64,000 bases of DNA from Sphingomonas sp. R647 (GCF_020177055.1 NZ_JAIQXT010000002.1:584514-648513), one strand, 5' to 3'. Counted from the first letter of the stretch, positions 21,691-31,233 are shown. Made by a program: numbers and translations. Notes: generated from the letters alone by a model not told the origin.

Positions 21691-23370
21691 ATGGGGGCGG
21701 CGCGATCTACGGTCTGGCGCGATAATGCAGTGGCGGCGACGCTTGCGCTGCTGCTCGCTGCCGTATGGGCGTGGCGGGACTGGGCGGCGCTGTCGGTGTT
21801 GCGGCTGCCCGATACCGATGATGTGATGCGGTTGCAGCAAATTCGCGACTGGCTGGGTGGCCAGGGATTTGGCGATCTGGCGCAGTATCGGCTTGGGGCT
21901 GCGGGGCTGGAGATGCACTGGTCGCGGTTGCCCGATCTGGTGCCCGGCGCGATCATCGCTGTGCTGACGCCTGTTGCGGGCGCGCACGCGGCGGAGCTGG
22001 TCGCGGTGATGATGTGGCCGTTGTTGTTGTTTGCGGTCGCGTTGACGCTGGTCGCGGCGATTGCGCGGCGGGTTGCGGTGTCGGCACCCGTTGCTGTCAT
22101 TGTCGCCGCGCTGGCCTATCCGGCGAGCGCTCTGTTCCTGCCCGGGCGGATCGACCATCATGGGCTGCAGTTGGTGTTGTTGCTGGTCCTCGTCCGCGCC
22201 GTGATCGGTCCCGGCGGGTGGCGCTGCGGCGTCGCGGCGGGCGGCGCGAGCGTCGCGTCGCTGGTGGTGGGGATGGAGACTGCGCCGTTCCTGGCGCTGG
22301 GCGGCGGGGTGCTGGTTCTGCGCTGGATTGCAGACGGGGCGGGGGAGCGGCTCCGCCTGCTCGGCTATGGCGCTGCGCTGGTCGTCGGGCTGGCGCTGGC
22401 GGCGCTGCTGTTTCGGACGAGCGGGTGGAGTGTCGCGACCTGCGATGCGTTCGCCGCACCCCTGTGGCGCGCGGCGCAGGTGGCGGCGCTCGCGCCGCTC
22501 GCGCTCGCGCTGGTTGCGCGCCGCATGGCGAGCCCGCGCGCACGGCTGATCACGGCATTTGTGGTGGTCGATGTTGCGGTCGTCGCGGCGCTTGCGCTCT
22601 CACCTGCCTGCTTGTCGCCCTATGGCGGGGTCGATCCGCTGCTGGAGCGGCTGTGGCTGGGGCGGGTGGCGGAGGCGCAGCCGCTGTTCGGCGCGCCGCT
22701 GGATCATGCGATCGGTTATGTCGGGTTGGCGCTCGCGGGACTGGCCGCGACGCTATGGCAGTGGTGGCGGACGCGCGGCACGGGCTGGGCGGTGCTCGCC
22801 GGGTTCCAGCTGGCGGCGCTCGCGCTCGCGCTGGTGCAGTTGCGTGGCATCTACGCCGGGACGCTGCTCGCCGCGCCGGGATTGGCGGCGCTGATCGCTT
22901 ATGCGCGGGAGCGGGGGCCGCTGGCGCTGGCGGCGGCGTGGGTTGTTTCGGCGGGGTTTCTCTATCCGGCGCTGGGCAGTCTTGCCGCGCCGCCGCCGCC
23001 CGCTGCGACGTGCGATGGCGGTGCGGTGCTGGCGCAGCTTGCTGCCCAACCGGCTGGAACGGTTGCTGGGCCGATCGACCTGGGGGCCTATGCGCTGGCG
23101 GAGACGCGCCACCGCATTCTCGCAGCACCCTATCATCGCAATGCGCAGGGTAATCTGGCGGTGTATCGGCTGGTCGACCTGCCGGTTGGCGCGGCGCGTG
23201 CCGAGGCGAAGCGGTTGCGGATCGACCTGATCGCCGATTGCGGCGGGGCGTGGGACGAGCTTGGCGCGCCGCCCGCCGGATCACTGCGCGCCGCGCTGCG
23301 GGCGGGGACCCCGCCGGACTGGCTGACCCCGGTTGCGCCGGGCGCGACGGTTTATCGGGTGGAGCGATGA
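21691..23370 (+). CDS. Large polytopic membrane protein, GT-C/STT3-like features
   Basis: A 559-residue membrane protein with about eleven to thirteen hydrophobic segments, not assignable to a named enzyme from sequence alone. Near the N-terminus, after the first helix, it has LPDTDDVMRLQQIRDWL, and later PGRIDHHGLQ. An acidic motif in the first periplasmic loop and a D-H-H motif are reminiscent of GT-C glycosyltransferases of the STT3/AglB type. This is motif-level evidence only. A soluble C-terminal part follows residue about 440. Its stop overlaps the next gene by 4 bp. Confidence 0.8.
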   Translation: MGAARSTVWRDNAVAATLALLLAAVWAWRDWAALSVLRLPDTDDVMRLQQIRDWLGGQGFGDLAQYRLGAAGLEMHWSRLPDLVPGAIIAVLTPVAGAHAAELVAVMMWPLLLFAVALTLVAAIARRVAVSAPVAVIVAALAYPASALFLPGRIDHHGLQLVLLLVLVRAVIGPGGWRCGVAAGGASVASLVVGMETAPFLALGGGVLVLRWIADGAGERLRLLGYGAALVVGLALAALLFRTSGWSVATCDAFAAPLWRAAQVAALAPLALALVARRMASPRARLITAFVVVDVAVVAALALSPACLSPYGGVDPLLERLWLGRVAEAQPLFGAPLDHAIGYVGLALAGLAATLWQWWRTRGTGWAVLAGFQLAALALALVQLRGIYAGTLLAAPGLAALIAYARERGPLALAAAWVVSAGFLYPALGSLAAPPPPAATCDGGAVLAQLAAQPAGTVAGPIDLGAYALAETRHRILAAPYHRNAQGNLAVYRLVDLPVGAARAEAKRLRIDLIADCGGAWDELGAPPAGSLRAALRAGTPPDWLTPVAPGATVYRVER

Positions 23371-24899
23371 GCGGGCGCTGGTGGGAAAGCCGGTGGTTCT
23401 TGGCCGCTGCGATGCTGCTTGCGGCAATCCCGTTGTTGTGGCCCGCCGTGCCGCCGCTGACCGACCTGCCCGGCCATATCGGGCGGTACCGCGTGATGCT
23501 GGGCGATGAGGCGGCGCTGCTTGATACTTACTACGCGTTCGAGTGGCGACTGGTCGGCAATCTGGGGGTGGACCTGCTGGTTGCCGCGCTGGCGCCGCTG
23601 ATCGGGCTTGAGCCTGCGGTCAAGCTGGTGGTGCTGGCAATTCCGGTGCTGACCACGGGGGCGCTGCTCTGGCTCAGTCGGGAGTTGACCGGGCGGGAGA
23701 GTCCGTGGGCGCTGTTCGCGCTGCCGCTGGCGTACAGCTATCCGTTTCAGTTCGGGTTCGTGAATTACTGCCTCGCGATGGCGCTCGCGCTCGGCGGCTG
23801 GGCGCTGTGGCTGTGGCTGGGGCGGTTGCAGCGGATCGCGTTGCGCGCGGCGATATTCGTGCCGCTCGGACTGATCGTGTGGACGTGCCACGCGATGGGC
23901 TGGGCGATGCTGGGTCTGTTCGTCTTTGCGGGCGAATGGGCAGCGCGGGTCAAAGGCCGGTCGCTCGCGCGCGCTGCCTTCGACGCCGCCATCGCATCGC
24001 TTCCGCTCGCGCCTCCGGTGCTGGCGATGTTGCTCTGGCGCGGTGGTGGGGCACCTGCGGACACCGGGCGCTTCTTCGACCTGATCGCCAAGCTCAAGGG
24101 ACTGGGCAGCGTGCTGCGCGACCGGTGGATCTGGCTCGACCTGCCGGCATTGCTGGTGATCGTGATGGCGGTCTATGCCGGTATCCGGGGGCAGGCGGGG
24201 CGGTTCGAGCCGCAAGCCGCTGCGGCTGCGGGACTGACGGTGCTGGCATTCCTTCTGCTGCCGTTCACGCTGCTCGGTTCGGCCTATGCCGATCTGCGGC
24301 TGCTGCCCTTCGCCTTTGCCGTGGCGCTGGCGGGACTGACCCCGCGCGAGGGGGCGCCAGTCCGCATCATCGCGCTGGCGGGCCTCGCCTTTTTCCTGAT
24401 CCGCACGCTCGGCACCACCGCCAGCTTCGCGCTCTACGATGCCGATTGGCGGCGGGAGCTGGCGGCGCTCGATCAGCTTCCGCGCGGCGCGCGCGTGTTC
24501 GCGCTGGTCGGTGACGGCTGCGACCAGCCCTGGGCGCACAGCCGCCGCACGCACCTTCCCGCCTTTGCCACCGCGCGCCGCGCCGCCTTTGCCAATGATC
24601 AGTGGCGGATGGAGGGCGCGCCGTTGCTGCGCGTGCCATTGCCGCTCGGCTATTTCGCACATGATCCGTCGCAGATTTCGGTCGAGGCTGCCTGTCCGCA
24701 CGATCCCAACCTCCTTCCCCGCGACCGGGCGCTCGCGGCGTTCCCGCGTGACGCGTTCACCCATGTCTGGCTGATCGACGCGCCGACCGCCCCGGCATCG
24801 TTGCACGGCCTGCGCCCCGTCTGGAAACAGGACGGTTCGGCGCTCTATGCGATCGATCGTTCGGCAAGCCGCTTGCCCGCAGGTGCTGCGCCGCAGTAA
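23367..24899 (+). CDS. Polytopic membrane protein, paralogue of the 24909 gene
   Basis: A 510-residue membrane protein from ATG 23367 (MSGRWWESRWFLAAAML), coupled to the preceding gene by ATGA. About nine to ten hydrophobic segments are followed by a soluble C-terminal domain of about 150 residues. It shares with the next gene, in the same order, IPLLWP, TDLPGHIGRYRVML, GSAYADLRLLP, the stretch RELAALDQLPRGAR, ANDQWRM and HDPSQI, so the two are tandem paralogues. The conserved Asp-x-Pro-Gly-His motif in the first loop would suit a GT-C type catalytic site. Function unknown. Confidence 0.82.
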   Translation: MSGRWWESRWFLAAAMLLAAIPLLWPAVPPLTDLPGHIGRYRVMLGDEAALLDTYYAFEWRLVGNLGVDLLVAALAPLIGLEPAVKLVVLAIPVLTTGALLWLSRELTGRESPWALFALPLAYSYPFQFGFVNYCLAMALALGGWALWLWLGRLQRIALRAAIFVPLGLIVWTCHAMGWAMLGLFVFAGEWAARVKGRSLARAAFDAAIASLPLAPPVLAMLLWRGGGAPADTGRFFDLIAKLKGLGSVLRDRWIWLDLPALLVIVMAVYAGIRGQAGRFEPQAAAAAGLTVLAFLLLPFTLLGSAYADLRLLPFAFAVALAGLTPREGAPVRIIALAGLAFFLIRTLGTTASFALYDADWRRELAALDQLPRGARVFALVGDGCDQPWAHSRRTHLPAFATARRAAFANDQWRMEGAPLLRVPLPLGYFAHDPSQISVEAACPHDPNLLPRDRALAAFPRDAFTHVWLIDAPTAPASLHGLRPVWKQDGSALYAIDRSASRLPAGAAPQ

Positions 24900-24908
24900 G
24901 GCGGTCGG

Positions 24909-26615
24909 ATGCAAGGGGGAAATCCGACCGAGATGCCACGCTGGTGGCAGACGCGCTGGTTCGTGCTGTTCGCGGCACTTGCGGCGGCGATCCCGTTATT
25001 GTGGCCGGACATCCCCCCGCAGGTCGACCTGCCGGGCCATATGGCGCGGTATCGCGTTCAGCTGAGCCATGGCGAAGTGCCGTGGCTCAACGATTGGTAC
25101 AAGTTCGAATGGAGCCTGATCGGCAATCTCGGGCTCGACCTGCTGATCATCCCGCTGGAGCCGATTTTCGGGCTTGAGCTGGCGGTCAAGCTGATCGTGA
25201 TCACCATCCCGGTGCTGACCGTTACCGGCCTGCTCTGGATCGCGCGCGAGGTGCATGGCCGCATCCCCGCGACCGCTTTGTTCGCGCTGCCGCTCGCCTA
25301 TAACTATGCGTTCCATTTCGGGTTCGCCAATTTCGCGCTGTCGATGGCGCTGGCGCTCAACGCCTTTGCGCTGTGGCTGCGGCTGGCGCGGATGGGCAAG
25401 GTGCGGTTGCGCGCGGTGCTGTTCGTGCCGATCGGCATGCTGATCTGGGTCACGCACACCTTTGGCTGGGGCACGCTCGGCGTGCTCTGTTTCGCCGCCG
25501 AGCTGATCCGCCAGCATGATATGCGCGGTCCGCGCACCGGCCCGTGGCATGAGAATTTTGTGCAAAGGTGGGTCGTGCCGTGGTTCATGGCGGGCATCCA
25601 CTGCCTGTCGCTGGTCCCCGCCGCCGTGCTGATGCTGATGTGGCGCAGCGCGGGCGATGTCAGCGGCGTCACTGGCGACTGGTTCAACTGGCGCGCGAAG
25701 ATCTGGTGGGTGCTGATGGTCCTGCGCGACCGCTGGCAGCTGTTCGACATCGCCTGCCTCGGCGTGCTGTTCCTGGTGCTGCTCAAGGGGCTGCGCGATC
25801 CCAATATCGAATATTCGCGCCACCTGGGCATTTCGGCGCTGTTCCTGATCGCGGTGTTCATCCTGTTGCCGCGCGTCGTGTTCGGATCGGCCTATGCCGA
25901 TATGCGGCTTGCCCCGTACATGATCGCGATTGCCGTGATCTCCCTGCGCCCAAAGCCGGGCATGACGATCCGGGGCGCGAGCGTGCTGGCGATGGCGGGG
26001 CTGGCCTTCTTCCTCGTTCGCATGGGAACGACGACGTATAGCAACGTTCTCTACGACAAATCCTATGACCGCGAACTCGCGGCGCTGGAGCATGTGCCAG
26101 AGGGGGCGCGGCTGCTGAGCTTCGTCGGTGAGACCTGTTACAACGAATGGACGATGACGCGGCTGCAGCACCTGCCCGGCATGGCGATGGTGCGGAAGCT
26201 GGCCTACACCAACGACCAATGGTCGATGGCGGGCGGGCAGTTGCTCACCGTCCGTTACAAGCAGGCGCGCGGGTTCAGCCATGATCCGTCACAGATTGTC
26301 ACCGACACCAAATGCCCGCGCGAATGGTGGCGGCCGGTTGCGGTCAGCCTCGCGCGCTTCCCGCGCCATGCCTATGACTATCTGTGGGTGATCAGCCCGC
26401 CGCCGTACGACAAGCGGCTTGAGGCGGGGCTGATTCCGGTGTGGCGCGATGGCAGCAGCGCGCTGTTCAAGATCGACCATGGCCAGCCGGCAGCAGAGCT
26501 GAACGCCGAAGATCTCGGCCCCTATCGCAAGCAGATCCAGAACATCCGCGAGTTTCTGGAGCGCGACAAGAAGAAGCAGATGGAAGCGTGGGAGCGCGCG
26601 AAGAAGGAGGCTTAA
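24909..26615 (+). CDS. Polytopic membrane protein, paralogue of the 23367 gene
   Basis: A 568-residue protein (ATG 24933 giving MPRWWQTRWF is an alternative start with closer similarity to its paralogue). It has IPLLWPDIPP, VDLPGHMARYRVQL, about ten hydrophobic segments, GSAYADMRLAP, RELAALEHVPEGAR, TNDQWSM and HDPSQI. Compared with its neighbour it has an extra C-terminal charged helix (QIQNIREFLERDKKKQMEAW), probably cytoplasmic or coiled-coil. It closes the three-gene unit; a long inverted repeat follows. Confidence 0.82.
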   Translation: MQGGNPTEMPRWWQTRWFVLFAALAAAIPLLWPDIPPQVDLPGHMARYRVQLSHGEVPWLNDWYKFEWSLIGNLGLDLLIIPLEPIFGLELAVKLIVITIPVLTVTGLLWIAREVHGRIPATALFALPLAYNYAFHFGFANFALSMALALNAFALWLRLARMGKVRLRAVLFVPIGMLIWVTHTFGWGTLGVLCFAAELIRQHDMRGPRTGPWHENFVQRWVVPWFMAGIHCLSLVPAAVLMLMWRSAGDVSGVTGDWFNWRAKIWWVLMVLRDRWQLFDIACLGVLFLVLLKGLRDPNIEYSRHLGISALFLIAVFILLPRVVFGSAYADMRLAPYMIAIAVISLRPKPGMTIRGASVLAMAGLAFFLVRMGTTTYSNVLYDKSYDRELAALEHVPEGARLLSFVGETCYNEWTMTRLQHLPGMAMVRKLAYTNDQWSMAGGQLLTVRYKQARGFSHDPSQIVTDTKCPREWWRPVAVSLARFPRHAYDYLWVISPPPYDKRLEAGLIPVWRDGSSALFKIDHGQPAAELNAEDLGPYRKQIQNIREFLERDKKKQMEAWERAKKEA

Positions 26616-26624
26616 CCTCACGCT

Positions 26625-26686
26625 CCGTTTGCTCCGAGCTTGTCGAAGGGCGGGGCGCGGCCCTTCGACAAGCTCAGGGCAAACGG
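26625..26686. repeat. Inverted repeat, dispersed sphingomonad-type element
   Basis: Two 26-bp arms (26625-26650 and 26661-26686) differ at two positions and flank a 10-bp GC-rich spacer. The inner part contains CTTGTCGAAGGG / CCCTTCGACAAG. It lies between converging genes and could fold into a strong hairpin acting as a bidirectional terminator. The sequence type is one I associate with dispersed repeats in sphingomonad and related genomes. Confidence 0.85.
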
Positions 26687-26699
26687 GCATTGGGAAGCC

Positions 26700-27836
26700 T
26701 TAACCGCCCCGTCTGAACGGCGTCAGCTCGCCCAGAAATTCCTGTTCCTGCGCCACCGCGTCGCGCTCACGCGCCAGATACTCCTCGATCGCGCGGCGAA
26801 AGCCTGGATCGGGGATGTAGTGCGCCGACCAGGTGGTGACGGGGACATAGCCGCGCGCCAGCTTGTGCTCGCCCTGCGCGCCCGCCTCGACCCGCGGTAG
26901 TCCGCGTGCGATCGCCGCCTCGATCGCCTGATAATAGCAGAGCTCGAAGTGGAGGAAGGGGACGTCCTCGACGCAGCCCCAATAGCGGCCATAGAGCGCA
27001 TCGCCGCCGATCAGGTTGAGCGCCCCCGCGATCGGCCGCCCGTCGCGCTCGGCGAACATCAGCAGCAGCCGGTCTCCCATCGCTTCGCCGAGCAGCGAGA
27101 AGAAGGGGCGGGTGAGATAGGGCCGACCCCATTTGCGGCTGCCGGTATCCTGATAGAACACCCAGAACGCATCCCAATGCGCCTCGGTGATTTCCGCGCC
27201 GCTGAGATGCCGGATCGCCAGCCCCTCGACCGCGCGCTCGCGTTCCTTGCGGATCGCCTTGCGCTTGCGGGAGGACAGGTCGGCGAGGAAGGCGTCGAAA
27301 TCGGCATAGTCGCGGTTGTGCCAGTGGAATTGCGTCCCCGCGCGGACCAGCCAGCCGGCCTCCTCGAACAGCGGCAACTGGGCTTCATCGACAAATGTGA
27401 CGTGCGCAGACGACAGCCGGTTGTTGTCGGTCAGCGCCTCGATCCCCGCGATCAGCGCCGGTGCCAGCGCCGGATCACGCAGCAGCAGACGGGGGCCGGG
27501 GACGGGGGTGAACGGGGCCGCGACTTGAATCTTGGGGTAATAGCGCCCGCCGGCATGCTCGAACGCGTCGGCCCAGGCGTGATCGAACACATATTCGCCT
27601 TGGCTGTGGCTCTTGGCGTAGGCCGGGGCGATGGCGGCGGGGATGCCGTTTGCGTCGTCGATCACGATCGGCAGCGACTGCCAGCCGGTTCCGGCGCCGA
27701 CCGACCCCGATGCTTCCAATGCGGCGAGGAAGGCGTGGCTTAGAAACGGATTGCTGTCGCCCGCACAGGCGTCCCACTGCGCCGCCGGGATCGACGCGAC
27801 TCCTTCGGCAATGCGGGCTGAAATGGGTTCCGGCAC
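26700..27836 (-). CDS. FemAB/GNAT-like protein (peptidoglycan-associated, DUF482 type)
   Basis: A 378-residue protein of the family often labelled peptidogalycan biosynthesis or GNAT family. Seen: NPFLSHAFLAALEASGSV at the start, the basic segment SSRKRKAIRKERERA, YQDTGSRKWGRPYLTRPFF, GDALYGRYWGC, FHFELCYY-like HFELCYYQAIE, and GAQGEHKLARGY. The fold is the acyl-CoA N-acyltransferase type; the substrate is unknown. It lies 9 bp after the mechanosensitive channel gene and ends the phrB-sseA-metC-mscS run. Confidence 0.87.
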   Translation of the reverse strand: MPEPISARIAEGVASIPAAQWDACAGDSNPFLSHAFLAALEASGSVGAGTGWQSLPIVIDDANGIPAAIAPAYAKSHSQGEYVFDHAWADAFEHAGGRYYPKIQVAAPFTPVPGPRLLLRDPALAPALIAGIEALTDNNRLSSAHVTFVDEAQLPLFEEAGWLVRAGTQFHWHNRDYADFDAFLADLSSRKRKAIRKERERAVEGLAIRHLSGAEITEAHWDAFWVFYQDTGSRKWGRPYLTRPFFSLLGEAMGDRLLLMFAERDGRPIAGALNLIGGDALYGRYWGCVEDVPFLHFELCYYQAIEAAIARGLPRVEAGAQGEHKLARGYVPVTTWSAHYIPDPGFRRAIEEYLARERDAVAQEQEFLGELTPFRRGG

Positions 27837-27845
27837 GCGCTGTAT

Positions 27846-29201
27846 CTAGGGAGCGTCTTCGAGTCCGCCAACCGGCGCGTCGCTGCGCACGCCCGCGACG
27901 CTGCCGATCCGGTCGCCCTTGCTGCTGCGGAAATGGAGCACCTGTTGCGGGAACGGGATTTCGATGCCGTGTTCCTGGAACTTGACCCATAGCCGGTTGA
28001 GCACGTCGCTCTTCACATTGCCAACGCCGCCTTCGGGATCGCTGATCCAGGCGAGGATCTCATGCTCCAGCGCATAGTCGCCGAACGAGGTGAGCCAGAC
28101 ATTGGGCCGCGGCGAATCGAGCACGCGCGGGCTTTCCAGTGCGGCGTCGAGCATCAGCTTCTGCGCGAGCTTGACGTCGGATTCATAGGCGATTCCGACC
28201 GGGATGCGGACGCGGACATTGCGGTCGGAAAAAGACCAGTTTTCCACCTCCTGAGTCATCAGATTCTCGTTCGGAATCAGATGCTCCTTGCCGTCGCGCG
28301 TGATCACGCTGACTGCGCGGACGCCGATCTTGTTGACCCAGCCAAAGCTGTCGCCGACCACGATCACGTCACCCGGTTTGATCGAGCGGTCCATCAACAG
28401 GATGATCCCGGCGATCAGATTGCCGACCGTCTTTTGCAGGCCAAAGCCGACCGCGAGGCCCATCGCGCCGGAGAAGACGGCAAGGCTGGTCAGGTCGATG
28501 CCGAGCAGGTCGATCCCGAACAGGAACACGACGACGATCACCGCGATGCTGGCGAGCTTCTGAATCAGCAGCTTCTGCGTCGCGTCGAACCCGCGGGCCT
28601 CGCGGATTGAATGCGCGATCACCCGGTTGACGAGCCGCGCCCCGGCATAGAGCGCAACGGCGGTGACGAGCACCGTGACCGCGGCGAGCAGCGACAGCCG
28701 GCGCGAGCCGACATCGACGCCGATCCGGTCGAGCGTGTCGGTGATGACGTTGAACCCGCCGAGCGCATGGCTCAGGATCGCGACGAACACGATCGCGGAG
28801 ACCGCCCATGCGCTCCAGCGCGGCATGTGCAGTCCGCGCATCACGGTCATCACCGTCATCGCGGTCGCCGCGCCGAGCGCGATGCCCAGCAGCATCGCGG
28901 CCAGCGTCGTCCACGGCCAGGCATTGGCGATCATCGCCAGCAGCAGTGCCGCGCTGCCGTGGCGCACGACATTGTGCATGCGCGGGGCCAGCCCCTCGAC
29001 ATGATTGCCGACGCGCCGCTCCCAGAATGCGGTCAAAAGCGGCCCCAGCTTGCGCCCGGCAAGCCAGCCGATCGCCAGCGCGACGAGCGCGAGGCTCCCC
29101 GCAATTGCGCCCTCGACCAGCTGTGGCGGGGTGGGGGCGTGGATGCCGTTGGCGGTGAGCCACTGTGCCAGCGCGGGCGGGATGAGGTTGGGGAGGGTCA
29201 C
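27846..29201 (-). CDS. MscS family mechanosensitive ion channel
   Basis: About 451 residues from GTG 29201, which overlaps the metC-like stop by 4 bp. Five to six hydrophobic segments precede the pore helix region SGAMGLAVGFGLQKTVGNLIAG, which matches the glycine/alanine-rich MscS TM3. The beta domain follows (DRSIKPGDVIVVGDSFGWVNKIG, IPNENLMTQEVENWS). The channel releases solutes during hypo-osmotic shock. The long membrane N-terminus makes it a larger MscS-like type than E. coli MscS. Confidence 0.92.
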   Translation of the reverse strand: MTLPNLIPPALAQWLTANGIHAPTPPQLVEGAIAGSLALVALAIGWLAGRKLGPLLTAFWERRVGNHVEGLAPRMHNVVRHGSAALLLAMIANAWPWTTLAAMLLGIALGAATAMTVMTVMRGLHMPRWSAWAVSAIVFVAILSHALGGFNVITDTLDRIGVDVGSRRLSLLAAVTVLVTAVALYAGARLVNRVIAHSIREARGFDATQKLLIQKLASIAVIVVVFLFGIDLLGIDLTSLAVFSGAMGLAVGFGLQKTVGNLIAGIILLMDRSIKPGDVIVVGDSFGWVNKIGVRAVSVITRDGKEHLIPNENLMTQEVENWSFSDRNVRVRIPVGIAYESDVKLAQKLMLDAALESPRVLDSPRPNVWLTSFGDYALEHEILAWISDPEGGVGNVKSDVLNRLWVKFQEHGIEIPFPQQVLHFRSSKGDRIGSVAGVRSDAPVGGLEDAP

Positions 29202-30391
29202 GAAGCGGCCCGGAACCGGTCGAGCCCGGCGGCGAGATCTGCGATCAGGTCGGCGGGATCCTCCAGCCCGATCTGCAACCGCACGGCCAGCCCTTCGGCC
29301 TCCCATTGGGTGACGCTGCGATGGCGCTGCGGGTCGATCGGGATCGCCAGGCTCTCGAACCCGCCCCAGCTATAACCGATGCCGAACAGCTCAAGCCCGT
29401 CGATCAGCGCGGCGCGCGACGCCTCGGTCCCGCCCTTGAGCACGAAGGAGAACAGTCCGGTGGCGCCCTTGAAGTCGCGCACGAACAGGTCGTGGCCGGG
29501 GCAGGAGGGCAAGGCGGGGTGGAGCACCCGCGCCACTTCGGGCCGCGTTTCCAGCCAGCGCGCGATCTCCAGCGCTGCCGCATCGTGATGCTTCAGCCGC
29601 ACCGCCATGGTGCGCAGCCCGCGCGAGCCGAGCCAGGCATCGTCGGGGCTGGCGGTCTGGCCGAGCGCGAAGCTGGTGTCGCGGAGCTTGGTCCAGTGCG
29701 TCGCTGCGGCGGTCACGCTGCCCAGCATCACGTCGCTATGGCCGACGATGTATTTGGTGCAGGCTAGGATCGACAGATCGACGCCGAGTTCGATGACCGG
29801 GAACAGCAGGGGCGTCGCCCAGGTATTGTCGATGAGCGTCGTTACGCCGCGCGCCTTTGCGGCGGCGACGATCGCGGGGACGTCCTGCACTTCGAAGGTC
29901 AGGCTTCCGGGGCTTTCCATAAAGATCGCGCGGGTGCGCTCGCCGATCAGATCGGCGATACCGCCGCCGATCATTGGATCGTAGAAGCGCGTGGTGACTC
30001 CGAAGCGCGCGAGAAAGCCGGTCGCGAAGCTGCGCGTCGGGTCATAGACGCTGTCGGCCAGCAGCAGCTCGTCGCCCGGCGACAGCACGCTGAGCAGCGC
30101 GGCGGAGACTGCGGCGACGCCGGAGGGGTAGAGGAAGGTCGCCTCTGCGCCCGGCTCGAGGCTGGTCAGCGCATCGGCAAGGCTCCACTGGGTCGGGGTG
30201 CCGCGACGGCCGTAGAACAGCCGGTGGTGCGTGTCGCGCCCGCCGGCCGCACGCATCTCCGCGACACTGTCATAGAGGATGGTCGAGGCGCGCCACACTG
30301 GTGGGCTGACGATCCCCTGTGTCCATTCGGGCCGACGTCCCGCGCCGACGACCTTCGTGCCGTTACCCATCGTGTCGTCCGTGCCGCTCAT
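29198..30391 (-). CDS. metC: Cystathionine beta-lyase (MetC type) PLP enzyme
   Basis: About 397 residues from ATG 30391, which has GGGAG upstream and overlaps the sseA stop by 4 bp. It is a Cys/Met metabolism PLP enzyme: the Schiff-base Lys is in LACTKYIVGHSDVMLG, the cofactor-binding segment is YPSGVAAVSAAL, and TLIDNTWATP carries the pyridine-binding Asp. It would cleave cystathionine to homocysteine, pyruvate and ammonia. Coupling with 3-mercaptopyruvate sulfurtransferase suggests sulfur amino acid turnover. Confidence 0.92.
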   Translation of the reverse strand: MSGTDDTMGNGTKVVGAGRRPEWTQGIVSPPVWRASTILYDSVAEMRAAGGRDTHHRLFYGRRGTPTQWSLADALTSLEPGAEATFLYPSGVAAVSAALLSVLSPGDELLLADSVYDPTRSFATGFLARFGVTTRFYDPMIGGGIADLIGERTRAIFMESPGSLTFEVQDVPAIVAAAKARGVTTLIDNTWATPLLFPVIELGVDLSILACTKYIVGHSDVMLGSVTAAATHWTKLRDTSFALGQTASPDDAWLGSRGLRTMAVRLKHHDAAALEIARWLETRPEVARVLHPALPSCPGHDLFVRDFKGATGLFSFVLKGGTEASRAALIDGLELFGIGYSWGGFESLAIPIDPQRHRSVTQWEAEGLAVRLQIGLEDPADLIADLAAGLDRFRAAS

Positions 30392-31224
30392 GCAGCTCCC
30401 TTTGCCTTGGGCGTAGCGGGGTCTGCGCCCCATTCGCTCCAGCTGCCGTCATAGAGTGCGGCGCGATGTCCGAGCAGATGCAGCGCAAACGCCGGTACCG
30501 CCGCCGTGATCCCCGATCCGCAGGTGGTGATCACCGGGCGCTCGACCTCGATCCCCTCCGCCTCGAACAGCGCGCGCAGGGTGGCGACGTGCTTCCACGT
30601 GCCGTCGGCGTTGAAGAACTCCGAATAGGGCACGTTGGCGCTGCCGGGGATATGGCCGGGTTCGACGCCGGGGCGTGGTTCGGGCTCACTGCCGGCGAAG
30701 CGCGTGGCCGAGCGGGCGTCGACCAGCTGCTCGGCGTGGCTGTCGAGGTTGACGCGGACCTGATCGATGTTGCGGACCCCGGCGGGGTCGAGCGTTGCCG
30801 TCAGGGTGCGTGGCGCCGGAGCTACGGAGCCGGTTTCGATGGCATGCCCCTCGGCCCGCCATTTGGCGAACCCGCCGTCGAGCAGCGCGGTGGCGATGCC
30901 GAAGCTGCGGAACATCCACCATGCGCGCGCCGCCGTGTGGTGCGGGGCATTGTCGTAGAGGATGATGCGGTCGCCATCGCCCACGCCAAGCGCGCCGACC
31001 TGCGCGGCGAATTGCTCGGCCGATGGCAGCATCGTCGGCAGCGGGCTGGCGCGGTCGGCGATGGCGTTGATGTCGAAGAATGCTGCGCCGGGGATGTGCG
31101 CGCCTGCAAACTCCGCCACGGCGTCGCGCGGCTCGCCCGGCAGGAACCAGGTGGCGTCGAGGATGCGCAGGTCCGCGTCGCCGATATGATCGGCAAGCCA
31201 TTGCGTCGAAACGAGTGAGTTCAT
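30388..31224 (-). CDS. sseA: 3-mercaptopyruvate sulfurtransferase
   Basis: A 278-residue protein with two rhodanese domains. The C-terminal catalytic loop is TCGSGITA, whose CGSG-T form is characteristic of mercaptopyruvate rather than thiosulfate sulfurtransferases. The N-terminal domain has VSTQWLADHIGDADLRILDA and HIPGAAFFDINAIAD. The enzyme moves sulfur from 3-mercaptopyruvate to thiols or cyanide. It lies 9 bp after phrB and overlaps metC by 4 bp. Confidence 0.95.
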   Translation of the reverse strand: MNSLVSTQWLADHIGDADLRILDATWFLPGEPRDAVAEFAGAHIPGAAFFDINAIADRASPLPTMLPSAEQFAAQVGALGVGDGDRIILYDNAPHHTAARAWWMFRSFGIATALLDGGFAKWRAEGHAIETGSVAPAPRTLTATLDPAGVRNIDQVRVNLDSHAEQLVDARSATRFAGSEPEPRPGVEPGHIPGSANVPYSEFFNADGTWKHVATLRALFEAEGIEVERPVITTCGSGITAAVPAFALHLLGHRAALYDGSWSEWGADPATPKAKGAA

Positions 31225-31233
31225 TGTGCCAGC

